Below are positions 1-9,586 of a stretch of DNA of 14,442 nt, in pieces. The stretch spans positions 1-14,442 of the forward strand of contig VERC01000028.1 in assembly GCA_018882825.1 (NCBI GenBank), in the 5' to 3' direction. Numbering within the stretch: the stretch's first letter is position 1; the number at the start of each line of letters is the position of its first letter. This DNA is from Acidimicrobiia bacterium (GTDB lineage Bacteria; Actinomycetota; Acidimicrobiia; Acidimicrobiales; Acidimicrobilacustridaceae). The notes below the pieces were generated by a model. It worked only from the letters and a program-made list of their open reading frames with translations. It was not told where the DNA came from and made no database searches. Both the position numbers and the translations under genes were made by a program.

Positions 1-583
1 GCAGTCGGGCGGTCGACTGACCCCGGAGATCGAATCGACGCTGACGGTCTGGGACGCCAAGTTCGTCGACGTCGCCGAACGGCTGGCCACCGAACGGGCA
101 CGACTCGTCGATGAACTCGGTCCTGTGCTCTCGACCACCTACGAGGAGGTCGCCGGGCGGGAGGTGGAGGTCGTGGCCCGCTACGACGCACCGTGGCGCG
201 AACAGGGACTCGTGGCCGCCCTGGCCGCCGTGCGCCGTGACGAGATCCGCCGGGGTGTGTCGTTGGTGGGGCCCCATCGCGATGATCTGCTGCTCACCCT
301 CGACGGACTGCCCTCTCGCACCCATGCCTCCCAGGGCGAACAGCGCTCGTTGGCCCTGGCCCTGCGCCTGGCCTCCCACCACGTGGTCACGGCGGCCACC
401 GGGACGCCGCCGATCCTCGTGCTCGACGACGTGTTCTCCGAACTCGACGACGACCGCAGTGCTGCACTGCTGCGCCATCTCCCGACCGGTCAGACGGTGC
501 TGACCAGCGCCGCCGGCCTGCCCCCGGGCGCCCGACCCGATCTGATCCTCCGGGTGGCCGGGCGTTCGGTGTCCCGGCCATGA
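1..583 (+). CDS. recF: RecF recombination mediator, C-terminal part (5' end outside window)
   Basis: This is the last 193 residues of RecF, an SMC/ABC-like ATPase that binds single-strand/double-strand junctions and helps load RecA at gaps and stalled forks. The reading frame is open from base 2, so the gene begins before the window; the family is about 370 residues. Visible motifs are GPHRDD, the ABC signature ASQGEQRSLALALRLA and the Walker B/D-loop stretch ILVLDDVFSELD. The N-terminal Walker A must lie upstream. The stop is TGA at 581-583. The next gene starts 29 bases later and is DUF721/DciA, the usual partner in the actinobacterial dnaA-dnaN-recF-DUF721-gyrB-gyrA block. Identification rests on motifs plus synteny. 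Confidence 0.96.
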   Translation, partial: QSGGRLTPEIESTLTVWDAKFVDVAERLATERARLVDELGPVLSTTYEEVAGREVEVVARYDAPWREQGLVAALAAVRRDEIRRGVSLVGPHRDDLLLTLDGLPSRTHASQGEQRSLALALRLASHHVVTAATGTPPILVLDDVFSELDDDRSAALLRHLPTGQTVLTSAAGLPPGARPDLILRVAGRSVSRP

Positions 584-600
584 CCGTCACACGGCGTCCC

Positions 601-606
601 TAGGCT
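601..606 (+). promoter_or_regulatory. -10 box TAGGCT for leaderless dciA transcript
   Basis: TAGGCT matches the actinobacterial TANNNT -10 consensus. Six bases separate it from the ATG at 613, so a transcript initiated at normal spacing would begin at the A of the ATG. No Shine-Dalgarno sequence stands before this ATG, which fits a leaderless mRNA. No convincing -35 is present. The box is part of the 13-mer CGGCGTCCCTAGG (592-604), which recurs before the sigma factor gene at 8030-8042. Confidence 0.55.
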
Positions 607-612
607 CGGTCC

Positions 613-948
613 ATGCCCTGGGAACCACTTCCCGATGATCGACCGGCCGGTCCGGCACCACTGCGGGCCGGGCTCGATCGGGTCGTCCGTCGTCTCGGTG
701 GACCCTCGGCCGACGTGGCCTCGGGGGTGTTCGGCCGATGGGACGAGATGGTCGGTGAGACCGTCGCCGCCAACAGCCGACCGGTGGCGGTGCGGGGCAC
801 GACGCTGGTCCTGGCCGTGTCCGATCCGGCGTGGGCCACCCAACTCCGCTTCCTCGAGGCCGACATCGTGGCTCGTCTGGTCGAGGAACTGGGCGCGTCC
901 TCCATCGAGTCGATCGAGGTGCGCGTGCGGCCGTCACCGTCTCGTTGA
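613..948 (+). CDS. dciA: DUF721 / DciA-family replication protein
   Basis: This 111-residue protein belongs to the DUF721 family. Members such as DciA act with the replicative helicase DnaB at the origin in bacteria that lack DnaC. The core fold is visible as W-x-E-M-VGE at residues about 43-50, then ANSRPVAVRGTTLVLAV, the SDPAWATQL block, and a terminal I-x-x-I-x-V-RV strand. Length and position (between recF and gyrB) are exactly those of the actinobacterial orthologues, for example the protein between recF and gyrB in mycobacteria. The ATG at 613 was chosen because the family begins just before the first helix and a -10 box lies at leaderless spacing. The helicase link is known for the family, not shown here. 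Confidence 0.88.
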   Translation: MPWEPLPDDRPAGPAPLRAGLDRVVRRLGGPSADVASGVFGRWDEMVGETVAANSRPVAVRGTTLVLAVSDPAWATQLRFLEADIVARLVEELGASSIESIEVRVRPSPSR

Positions 949-992
949 TCCCTCGTCCGAGGGGCGCGAAAGGTCGTCGGGATCCCTCCCAC

Positions 993-3120
<2,128 letters not shown>

Positions 3121-3144
3121 GTCGGGCCCGACCAGGAAGCGCAC

Positions 3145-5700
3145 ATGGCAGAGAAGCGACCACCCAAGAAGAAGGCTCCGGCCAGGAAGCCGGCATCACG
3201 CACGGCGGCCGGGGACGGCGGCCCCACCGCAGCGGGCGGTGACGGCGGCGGTGACGGCGGCGTGGCCACCGAGGCCGCCCCCGGTGGATCGATCGAACCG
3301 ATCGAGATCCAGGAGGAGATGGAGCGATCCTTCCTCGACTACGCCATGTCGGTCATCGTGTCGCGCGCCTTGCCCGACGCGCGCGATGGGCTCAAGCCGG
3401 TGCATCGCCGGATCCTGTGGGGCATGTACGACCTCCGGGCCCTGCCTGATCGACCGACGATGAAGTGCGCCCGCGTCACCGGTGAGGTGATGGGCAAGTA
3501 CCACCCCCACGGCGACAGCGCCATCTACGACGCCCTCGTGCGCATGGGCCAATCGTTCTCCCTGCGCCACCCACTGGTGCATCCCAAGGGCAACTTCGGC
3601 TCGCTCGACGAACCCCCGGCAGCCGCCCGTTACACCGAGTGCCGGCTGGCCGCCATGGCCATGGACATGCTCGCCGACATCGACGAGAACACCGTCGACT
3701 TCGTCGACAACTACTCCGGGGAGTTCTCCGAGCCGGTCGTTCTCCCCAGCCGTTTCCCCAACCTGTTGGTGAACGGTTCCCAGGGCATCGCCGTGGGTAT
3801 GGCGACCAACATCCCCCCGCACAATCTGGCCGAGGTCATCGACGCCGTCGATCACCTGCTGGCCCATCCGGACGCCACCCCCGACGATCTCATGGAGTTC
3901 GTCAAGGGCCCCGACTTCCCGACGGGCGCCCTCATCATGGGCCGTCAGGGAATCATCGACGCCTACCGGACCGGCCGCGGCTCCATCAAGTTGCGCGGTC
4001 GAGCCGAGATCGAAGAGGGGCCACGCGGTGACTACGTCGTGATCACCGAACTCCCGTACCAGGTGTCTCCCAACCAGTTCATCGTCAAGGTGAAGGAACT
4101 GGTCGACAGCCGCGAGCTCGAGGGCATCGCCGAACTCAACGACGAATCGGCCAAGGGCGAGATGCGACTGGTGCTGCGCCTGAAGCGTGATGCCCCGGCA
4201 TTGGTGATCCTCAACAACCTGTACAAGCGCACACCGCTGCAGACGAACTTCGCGGTGAACACCGTCGCCCTCGTCGACGGCGTCCCGCGCACCCTCAACC
4301 TGCGCGACGCGCTGCAGGCCTACATCGAGCATCAACTCGAGGTCATCACCCGACGGTCGCAGTACCGGCTCGACGAGGCCCAGCGGCGGGCCCACATCGT
4401 CGAGGGTCTGCTCAAGGCCCTCGATCTCATCGACGAGATCATCGCCGCCATCCGGGCCTCGGCCGACAAGGCTGCCGCCCGCGAAGCGCTCACGGCGGCA
4501 CCGTTCGAGTTCTCGGCCGAGCAGGCCGAGCACATCCTCGACATGCAGTTGTCCCGTCTGACTCGTCTGGGCCGTTCGCAACTCGAGGAGGAGATGGCCA
4601 AGTTGCGCGAGACCATCGCCGAACTCGAGGCGATCCTCGGCGACGAAGGGCGCAAGCGTGCCGTCGTCAGCAGCGAGATGGCCGAGATCAAGAGCACGTA
4701 CGCCCGTCCTCGCCGGAGCCAGATCAGTTTCGATGTCGGTGACCTCGACATCGAGGATCTCATCGACGACGAGGATCTCGTGGTCACCATGTCAGCCAAG
4801 GGGTACATCAAGACGGTTTCGTCCGATGCGTTCAAGGTGCAGGCTCGCGGCGGTCGCGGTGTGGCCGGTACCAAGCTCAAGGACGAGGACTACGTCGAGC
4901 ACATCATCCACACCTCGGCCCATGCCTACCTCCTGTTCTTCTCCAGTCGCGGCCGCGTGTACCGCCTGAAGGCCCACGAGATCCCCATGAAGGAGCGCAC
5001 CGCGCGCGGCACTGCGGTCGTCAACCTCCTTCCACTGCAACCCGACGAGACGATCAGGGCCATCATCGACACCCGCGACTACGAGACGAACCGGTTCCTG
5101 TTCTTCGCCACCAAGAACGGTCAGGTCAAGAAGACGAAGTTCACCGAGTACGACTCGTCACTGCGGGCCGGAATCATCGCCATCAATCTCAAGGACGGCG
5201 ACGAACTCGTGCGGGTCATCCCCACCAACGGCGGCGATGACATCCTCATGGTCTCGCGCAACGGGCAGGCCATCCGCTTCCCCGAGGACGAGGTACGGGC
5301 CATGGGCCGGGCCGCCGCCGGCGTTCGGGGCATGAAGCTCCGGGCCGGCGACGAAGTGGTGTCCTGTGACGTCACTCGTGACGACGCCGCCATCCTCATC
5401 GTCACCGACGGTGGGTACGGGAAGAGGACCCAACTCGACCGGTTCAACCGGCAGGGCCGGGGTGGACAAGGTGTCCGCGGCATCCGGATCAACGAGAAGA
5501 AGGGTGTCGTCGTCGCCGCCTTCATGGTGGGTATCGACGACGAGATCTTCGTCATCAACAGCGTCGGTACCGTCATCCGCATGGAGGTCCGAGAGATCTC
5601 CTCCCAGGGTCGCGATGCCAGCGGTGTGCGGGTCATGAATCTGGTCGGTGACCAGACCGTGGCCTCGGTCGCTCCTGTCCTCGGCTCCGACGAGGACTGA
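3145..5700 (+). CDS. gyrA: DNA gyrase subunit A
   Basis: GyrA is the DNA-breaking and wrapping subunit, 851 residues here. The ATG at 3145 has a good ribosome site (AGGAAG, 3134-3139). The N-terminus carries about 42 extra Lys/Pro- then Gly-rich residues relative to E. coli before the conserved LDYAMS (residues 64-69). The quinolone-determining region reads [13 protein letters not shown]. Ser125 and Asp129 correspond to E. coli Ser83 and Asp87, so the typical fluoroquinolone contacts are intact, unlike the Ala found in M. tuberculosis. The catalytic tyrosine is Tyr163 in RYTECRL. The beta-pinwheel has a GyrA-box QARGGRG at 566-572 and a second box-like QGRGGQG at 770-776. The C-terminus is acidic (GSDED). 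It is probably co-transcribed with gyrB. Confidence 0.98.
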   Translation: MAEKRPPKKKAPARKPASRTAAGDGGPTAAGGDGGGDGGVATEAAPGGSIEPIEIQEEMERSFLDYAMSVIVSRALPDARDGLKPVHRRILWGMYDLRALPDRPTMKCARVTGEVMGKYHPHGDSAIYDALVRMGQSFSLRHPLVHPKGNFGSLDEPPAAARYTECRLAAMAMDMLADIDENTVDFVDNYSGEFSEPVVLPSRFPNLLVNGSQGIAVGMATNIPPHNLAEVIDAVDHLLAHPDATPDDLMEFVKGPDFPTGALIMGRQGIIDAYRTGRGSIKLRGRAEIEEGPRGDYVVITELPYQVSPNQFIVKVKELVDSRELEGIAELNDESAKGEMRLVLRLKRDAPALVILNNLYKRTPLQTNFAVNTVALVDGVPRTLNLRDALQAYIEHQLEVITRRSQYRLDEAQRRAHIVEGLLKALDLIDEIIAAIRASADKAAAREALTAAPFEFSAEQAEHILDMQLSRLTRLGRSQLEEEMAKLRETIAELEAILGDEGRKRAVVSSEMAEIKSTYARPRRSQISFDVGDLDIEDLIDDEDLVVTMSAKGYIKTVSSDAFKVQARGGRGVAGTKLKDEDYVEHIIHTSAHAYLLFFSSRGRVYRLKAHEIPMKERTARGTAVVNLLPLQPDETIRAIIDTRDYETNRFLFFATKNGQVKKTKFTEYDSSLRAGIIAINLKDGDELVRVIPTNGGDDILMVSRNGQAIRFPEDEVRAMGRAAAGVRGMKLRAGDEVVSCDVTRDDAAILIVTDGGYGKRTQLDRFNRQGRGGQGVRGIRINEKKGVVVAAFMVGIDDEIFVINSVGTVIRMEVREISSQGRDASGVRVMNLVGDQTVASVAPVLGSDED

Positions 5701-5753
5701 ACTCCCACCTCGCGGATCCGTCCGCCGTCATCCACTCGTGTCGAGGAGGATCG

Positions 5754-6056
5754 ATGGACCGCGACGACCAGAGAGGGCAGGTGCTCCCGTTCCTCGCCCT
5801 CGTCATGGTGGTGGCGATCGCAGTGGCCATCACCGTCGTGCGACTTGGTGGGCAGATCGACCATCGGGCCCGCGCCCAGACGGCAGCCGATGCCGTGGCG
5901 CTGGCCGGCGCCGGCGGGGGTGAGGACGCGGCCCGGATCATCGCCACCCACAACGGTGCACAGATCGAGTCGTTCGTGTTCAGGGACGGCGAGGTCGAGG
6001 TCGTCGTGCGGGTCGCCGATCGACGCGCCTCGGCGCGGGCTCGGCGGTCGTGGTGA
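5754..6056 (+). CDS. Small TadE/TadG-like single-pass membrane protein
   Basis: The 100-residue product begins with a charged stretch (MDRDDQRGQ) followed by one hydrophobic segment at about residues 10-30. The motif AQTAADAVALAGAGG comes right after it. This layout (R-G-Q before the membrane helix, then AADAxALAGA) is typical of TadE/TadG-like minor pilin proteins and of the actinobacterial Rv3654c-like family. Those proteins are processed and exported with Flp-type pilus systems. A strong Shine-Dalgarno, AGGAGG at 5744-5749, sits just before the ATG. No tad ATPase, prepilin peptidase or other pilus gene is in the window, so the protein is isolated here and its role is unknown. It lies between gyrA and the DUF3566 gene, which are adjacent or nearly so in many actinobacteria. 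Confidence 0.75.
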   Translation: MDRDDQRGQVLPFLALVMVVAIAVAITVVRLGGQIDHRARAQTAADAVALAGAGGGEDAARIIATHNGAQIESFVFRDGEVEVVVRVADRRASARARRSW

Positions 6057-6082
6057 CCCCCGTGGGGTGGGGGAGCCACGCC

Positions 6083-6088
6083 TACACT
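6083..6088 (+). promoter_or_regulatory. -10 box TACACT for (near-)leaderless DUF3566 transcript
   Basis: TACACT fits TANNNT and ends 8 bases before the ATG at 6097, so initiation at usual spacing falls within 0-2 bases of the start codon. There is no Shine-Dalgarno. Just upstream, 6057-6080 can fold in alternative GC hairpins: CCCCC 6057-6061 with GGGGG 6069-6073, or CGTGG 6061-6065 with CCACG 6076-6080. These could end the preceding transcript. Confidence 0.5.
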
Positions 6089-6096
6089 CGGACCCG

Positions 6097-6690
6097 ATGA
6101 CCTTCGAGGACGACAGGGACCTGTTCGACTGGGACGACCTGTGGTCGCCGTCGCCCGAGCCCTCGTCCCAGTCCCGGGCGCCGTCATCCTCGCCGCCGCC
6201 GCCGCCGCCCTCCGCGCCGCTTCCGCCCCCGGCGCCGGACCCTGTCTTCTCCCTGCCCCCACCGCCGTCGTCCCGGCGTCCTCCTCCGCCGCGTCGGTCG
6301 ACACCGAGGATGGTCAAGGCCAGGCAGGTGCAGCGAGTGGTGACCCGGATCGATCCGTGGGCGATGTTGCGGGTCGCTCTCTCGTTCTCCCTGTGTGTCT
6401 GGCTCATCGTGGTCGTCGCCGGGATCGTCATCTGGCAGGCCGCGGTGGTCACGGGGTCGATCGGCAACATCGAGGATTTCCTCGCCCAGCTCCTGGCCGA
6501 GAGTTCGTTCACCATCGACGGATTCCGGGTTCTGCAGGGATCGGTCATCGCCGGATTCGTCATCTTCGTGGCCGGCGCACTGTTCGCCGTGGTCACCACG
6601 GTGCTGTTCAACCTCATCGCCTCGGTCTTCGGTGGCCTGCGCCTGACGGTCGTCGAATTGGAGACCGCCGTCGGCGCGGACGACGCCTGA
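6097..6690 (+). CDS. DUF3566 transmembrane protein (Rv0007-like)
   Basis: The 197-residue protein has an N-terminal disordered half, acidic and then very Pro/Ser-rich (runs of Pro at residues about 29-66). A basic stretch and the DUF3566 domain follow from about residue 75. The domain shows RVVTRIDPWAMLRVALSFS, a first membrane segment at about 92-114, a loop with GSIGNIEDF, and a second membrane segment at about 149-172 ending in VFGGLRLTVVE. The family sits directly downstream of gyrA and upstream of tRNA-Ile in Mycobacterium (Rv0007) and Streptomyces, as here. Its function is not established; a role in envelope or division has been suggested only from context. The ATG at 6097 was chosen because the TACACT box lies at leaderless spacing and the upstream frame overlaps the TadE-like gene. 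Confidence 0.85.
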   Translation: MTFEDDRDLFDWDDLWSPSPEPSSQSRAPSSSPPPPPPSAPLPPPAPDPVFSLPPPPSSRRPPPPRRSTPRMVKARQVQRVVTRIDPWAMLRVALSFSLCVWLIVVVAGIVIWQAAVVTGSIGNIEDFLAQLLAESSFTIDGFRVLQGSVIAGFVIFVAGALFAVVTTVLFNLIASVFGGLRLTVVELETAVGADDA

Positions 6691-6719
6691 GCGGTTTCCT
6701 CCGTCTCCCGGTGGTCCGG

Positions 6720-6725
6720 TATGGT
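6720..6725 (+). promoter_or_regulatory. Possible -10 box (TATGGT) of tRNA-Ile
   Basis: TATGGT matches TANNNT. It would start a transcript near 6732, about 11 bases before the mature tRNA 5' end. No good -35 hexamer is seen at 16-19 bases upstream. Read-through from the DUF3566 gene is an alternative. Confidence 0.4.
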
Positions 6726-6742
6726 GCTGCCCCGGTCAGTCC

Positions 6743-6816
<74 letters not shown>

Positions 6817-6818
6817 CG

Positions 6819-6956
6819 ATGAAGGCGATGCGTCGGGCGTTCATGGCCATCGGTATGGGCGCACTGGTGGCGGCGGCATTGCGGCTGCGGGGCTCGGACG
6901 GTGTGCGACCGCAGTCCGGGGGATGGCGTGAACTCACCGGCCCCGACTTCGACTGA
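6819..6956 (+). CDS. Small hydrophobic protein, DLW-39-like (45 aa)
   Basis: A short ORF begins two bases after the tRNA-Ile. It encodes a basic N-terminus (MKAMRRA), one hydrophobic helix (about residues 8-23, Met/Ala/Gly/Val-rich), a basic LRLRGSDG turn and a polar tail GGWRELTGPDFD. The layout of basic start, single membrane helix and a W-x-E-x-T tail resembles the roughly 39-residue DLW-39 small proteins. Those lie near gyrA/tRNA-Ile/tRNA-Ala in Streptomyces and relatives. This assignment rests on synteny and general shape, not on a decisive motif. In-frame ATGs at 6828 and 6843 are alternative starts. No independent Shine-Dalgarno fits the first ATG. Confidence 0.55.
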   Translation: MKAMRRAFMAIGMGALVAAALRLRGSDGVRPQSGGWRELTGPDFD

Positions 6957-6988
6957 CATGGACGTGGCCCGTCCGGTGGGGTCCTGAG

Positions 6989-7981
6989 GTGGCCCGCATC
7001 GGCGTGATCGGAGTGGGCGCGGTCGGCGCTCGTGTCGCCCGCCAACTGGTGTCGGTCGACGGTGACACCGTGGTGCTGCGCGATCCGGACCGGAACCGTC
7101 TTCGGTCGGTCGCCGCCAGTCTGGGTGAGCACGCGACGGTCGATGAACGAGGACTCACCGATCCACTCGACGTCGATCTCGTCGTCGTCGCCGGTCCCGG
7201 CCGCACCCAGGCGCGAACGGCCGCCGCCTTCGTTCGGCATGGTCGCTCCGTGGTGACGACCAGCGACGATCTCACCGATGTCCGGGCCCTGCTCGAACTC
7301 GATGCCGAGGCCCGCGGTCGCGAACTCACCGTGGCCGTCGGCGCCGGGTTCGCCCCCGGGCTCACCTGTGTGCTCGTCGCCCACGCCGCGTCCCGCTTCG
7401 ATGAGGTGACCGAGATCCACGTGGCCAAGTCCGGTACCGGAGGTCCGGCCTGTGCTCGCCAGCATCATCGGGCCCTCGGCCGGGGTGCGGTCGACTGGCG
7501 CGACGGTGGCTGGGATGCCCGACCCGGTGGTTCCGGTCGTGAACTGTGCTGGTTCCCCGATCCCGTTGGTCCCAAGGACTGCTACCGGGCCGAACTGGCC
7601 GATGCCCTGGTGCTCGTGCCCGCCTTCCCTGCCGTGCGACGGGTGACGGCTCGGGTCTCGGCCACCCGGCGTGATCGACTCACCGCCCGGCTCCCGATGT
7701 TGTGGCCCACCGACCCCGAGGGAGGTCCGGGTGCGGTGCGGGTCGAGGTGCGCGGACGCATGGCCGGGGTGGGAACCACGATGGTGCTGGGGGCGATGGA
7801 CCGTCCGGCGGTGGCGGCCGGAGCGGTGGCGGCCGTCACCGCCCAGCGGGTGCTCGACGGCAGCGCGGCACGCTCGGGCGCGGCCGGACTGGCCGAACTG
7901 TTCGTCCCCCGCATCGTCCTCGCCGACCTCGCCGCTCGGGGCGTGCGGGTGGCGGTCTTCGAGGGACCGGGCGGACACTGA
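6989..7981 (+). CDS. Rossmann-fold NAD(P)-binding protein, saccharopine dehydrogenase-like, function unknown
   Basis: The 330-residue protein starts with a dinucleotide-binding motif, IGVIGVGAVGARVARQL (residues 4-20), and a strand-acidic turn (VVLRDPDRNR) typical of NAD(P) Rossmann folds. Further on are VDLVVVAGPG, SVVTTSDD and GAGFAPGLTCVLVAHAA, reminiscent of the G-A-G-F-x-PG motif of saccharopine dehydrogenase/homospermidine synthase-like proteins. The block SGTGGPACARQHHRALG at about 150-166 looks like a conserved substrate or structural loop, but I do not recognise a specific enzyme. The start is GTG 6989, with GGTGGGG at 6974-6980 as a plausible ribosome site. It follows the tRNA and the small ORF on the same strand. 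A hairpin lies seven bases past its stop. Confidence 0.75.
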   Translation: MARIGVIGVGAVGARVARQLVSVDGDTVVLRDPDRNRLRSVAASLGEHATVDERGLTDPLDVDLVVVAGPGRTQARTAAAFVRHGRSVVTTSDDLTDVRALLELDAEARGRELTVAVGAGFAPGLTCVLVAHAASRFDEVTEIHVAKSGTGGPACARQHHRALGRGAVDWRDGGWDARPGGSGRELCWFPDPVGPKDCYRAELADALVLVPAFPAVRRVTARVSATRRDRLTARLPMLWPTDPEGGPGAVRVEVRGRMAGVGTTMVLGAMDRPAVAAGAVAAVTAQRVLDGSAARSGAAGLAELFVPRIVLADLAARGVRVAVFEGPGGH

Positions 7982-7987
7982 GTCGGA

Positions 7988-8007
7988 CGGCCCAGAAATA
8001 TGGGCCG
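7988..8007 (+). terminator. Stem-loop after the Rossmann-fold gene
   Basis: A perfect 7-bp stem, CGGCCCA (7988-7994) with TGGGCCG (8001-8007), encloses the AT-rich loop GAAATA. It begins seven bases after the TGA at 7979-7981. No T-run follows, so it would be a non-canonical, actinobacterial-type terminator or an RNA 3'-end stabiliser. Confidence 0.5.
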
Positions 8008-8038
8008 GGGTGACCACACATCACCGGTCCGGCGTCCC

Positions 8039-8126
8039 TAGGGTGACCCTTCCACCGTCGGTTCGACGGTGACTCCACCGGGCGGAGGAGGGTGGCCCTT
8101 CGTCCCTTGCAGTGGGAAGGGGCGGT
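8039..8126 (+). promoter_or_regulatory. Promoter (TAGGGT) and hairpin-rich leader of the sigma factor gene
   Basis: TAGGGT at 8039-8044 is a TANNNT -10 box inside the 13-mer CGGCGTCCCTAGG shared with the dciA promoter; transcription would start near 8051. The roughly 76-base leader can form three successive hairpins. The first is CACCGTCG (8053-8060) with CGACGGTG (8064-8071), a perfect 8-bp stem with a 3-base loop. The second is CCACC (8075-8079) with GGTGG (8091-8095). The third is TCCCTT (8103-8108) with AAGGGG (8117-8122), which covers the Shine-Dalgarno of the ATG at 8127. It does not match any riboswitch class that I can recognise. Confidence 0.45.
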
Positions 8127-8900
8127 ATGCGCGGAGTGCACGAAGCGCGTGACACGGCCGAGCCGGGTGTCGATGGCCGGGATGCCACCGGGACTGTCGT
8201 GACGGATGTCGACATCACCCGGCTGGTCGAACGAGGACTCGACGTGGTGCCGGGGGTGGTGGCGTCGTTGGCGTCACGGTTCCCGCGACATGTCGATCGG
8301 GCCGAACTCGTTCGGGCCGGCACTGTGGGTGTGGTCGAGGCGGCGTGGCGGTTCGATCCGTCGAGGGGCGTGCCCTTCGAGCGGTATGCCGCCCGAAGGG
8401 TGCGGGGCGCAGTGCTCGACGCGGTGCGGGCCGAGGACTGGGTCCCCCGTTCGGTCCGGGCCGAGGCCCGTCGCATCGAGCTCGTCGAGTACGCGCTCAC
8501 CGCCCGTCTCGGCCGTCGGCCGACGGCCGGTGAGATCGGCCGGGAACTCGAACTCTCGGCTGATCGGGTCGATCGGGTTCGAGCGGCAGCGGTCGCCGGA
8601 CTGATCGATCGACTCGACGTCGATGGCGACGGGATCGCCCCCGCCGACGATCGTGATCCCGGACCGACGGCCGCCCTGGAACGAGCCGAACTGCTGGGGT
8701 ACCTCCGTGACGCCCTCGATGGACTGACCGAACGCCACCGTCGGGTGGTCCTCGGCGTGTTCGTCGAAGGTCGTACCACCATCGAACTCGCGGTCGAACT
8801 CGGGGTGAGTCGCTCCCGGGTCAGCCAGTTGCGGGCCGAGGCGGTCGCCGACCTGCGTCGGCGGATCCTCGCCCGTTACGAACCCTCGCCGGCCGACTGA
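8127..8900 (+). CDS. RNA polymerase sigma factor, FliA/WhiG (sigma-28) type
   Basis: This is an alternative sigma factor of 257 residues, close to the usual FliA/WhiG length. Region 2 (about residues 40-110) shows DRAELVRAGTVGVVEAAWRFDP, FERYAARRVRGAVLDAVR and the family hallmark DWVPRSVR at 104-111. Region 3 has RLGRRPTAGEIGREL. Region 4 (about 193-250) has LTERHRRVVLGVFVEGRT and the helix-turn-helix LAVELGVSRSRVSQLRAEA. In other bacteria this group drives flagellar or sporulation genes; no flagellar gene is here, so the regulon is unknown. I chose ATG 8127 because GGAAGGGG lies just before it; an in-frame GTG at 8112 is possible. The first 30 residues are unconserved. The 3' end overlaps the convergent ycnI-like gene by 25 bases. 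Confidence 0.9.
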   Translation: MRGVHEARDTAEPGVDGRDATGTVVTDVDITRLVERGLDVVPGVVASLASRFPRHVDRAELVRAGTVGVVEAAWRFDPSRGVPFERYAARRVRGAVLDAVRAEDWVPRSVRAEARRIELVEYALTARLGRRPTAGEIGRELELSADRVDRVRAAAVAGLIDRLDVDGDGIAPADDRDPGPTAALERAELLGYLRDALDGLTERHRRVVLGVFVEGRTTIELAVELGVSRSRVSQLRAEAVADLRRRILARYEPSPAD

Positions 8901-9580
8901 CGACGGCGACGTCGTTGGCGCAGGAACAGCCCTCCGGCGCCGCCCGCGATGACGGCGCACACCAGCACGAACATCCACAGTCCTGCGGTCGATGACGGAC
9001 TGCCGTCGCGGGTCACTGCGTCGGCGCCGATCACCGGACGGGTCGTGGTCGGTCCTGTCGGCATCGTCGTGACCGTCGTGCTCGCAGCGGAGGTCACGGG
9101 TGGTCGGGTGCTGTTGACCGGCACGACGATCGTCGGGGCCGGTCGTGTGGACTCGGTCCCGTCCGCCGTGGTGGGCGAGGCGATCCACGCCAACTCGGCT
9201 CCGTCGGTGCACTCCTGGATCGCCGGCATCGTGACGGTGGAACCGGCCGGTTCGCGCAGCACCATGGCGGCGGTGAACCGGGCACTCGTGCCATCCGGGA
9301 TCGACCCACCGCTCCAGCGGATCTCCGTGCTCGACACCGTCGAGGTCCAGCCCGGCGGATCGGTCGCGGTGACGTTCCACGCCCCGCTCGGCACCTGCAC
9401 CCGCAGACCGGTCGTCGGCCGACCCTCACACCCGTGCGAGAACGACCATGTCACCGCGGTCGAACCGTCCGGCCCGGCCTCGGCCCGGGCCGTGGTGTGG
9501 GCCGAGGCCATCGTCGCCGACGTCACCACCGCCACCGCAGCGAGTGAGAGGAGGGTGAACAGACGGAACGATGCGCGCAT
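8876..9580 (-). CDS. YcnI-family (DUF1775) copper-binding membrane-anchored protein
   Basis: The 234-residue protein has an N-terminal signal peptide (hydrophobic residues 7-24) ending ASA, so that His28 becomes the first mature residue. An N-terminal His is the copper ligand described for YcnI/DUF1775 proteins. The signature HGCEGRPTTGLRVQVPSG, a following PPGW and a late Trp (ELAWIAS) fit the family. A Thr/Pro-rich linker (about 145-195) leads to a C-terminal membrane helix at about 200-220 and a QRRRRRQ tail. It starts six bases after the CopC-CopD stop, so it is co-translated or at least co-transcribed with it, as ycnJ and ycnI are in Bacillus. A role as a periplasmic-face copper chaperone is known for the family and inferred here. 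Its 3' end overlaps the sigma gene. Confidence 0.85.
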   Translation of the reverse strand: MRASFRLFTLLSLAAVAVVTSATMASAHTTARAEAGPDGSTAVTWSFSHGCEGRPTTGLRVQVPSGAWNVTATDPPGWTSTVSSTEIRWSGGSIPDGTSARFTAAMVLREPAGSTVTMPAIQECTDGAELAWIASPTTADGTESTRPAPTIVVPVNSTRPPVTSAASTTVTTMPTGPTTTRPVIGADAVTRDGSPSSTAGLWMFVLVCAVIAGGAGGLFLRQRRRRRQSAGEGS

Positions 9581-9586
9581 GGCCGC

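Noticed and set aside
5701..5753. Terminator after gyrA
   Set aside because: Only short palindromic pieces such as CGGATCCG are seen, with no stable stem-loop, so read-through into the TadE-like gene is as likely.
8045..8126. Known riboswitch (for example cyclic-di-GMP type) before the sigma factor
   Set aside because: Hairpins are present, but the conserved core sequences of classes I know are not. I list it only as an unclassified leader.
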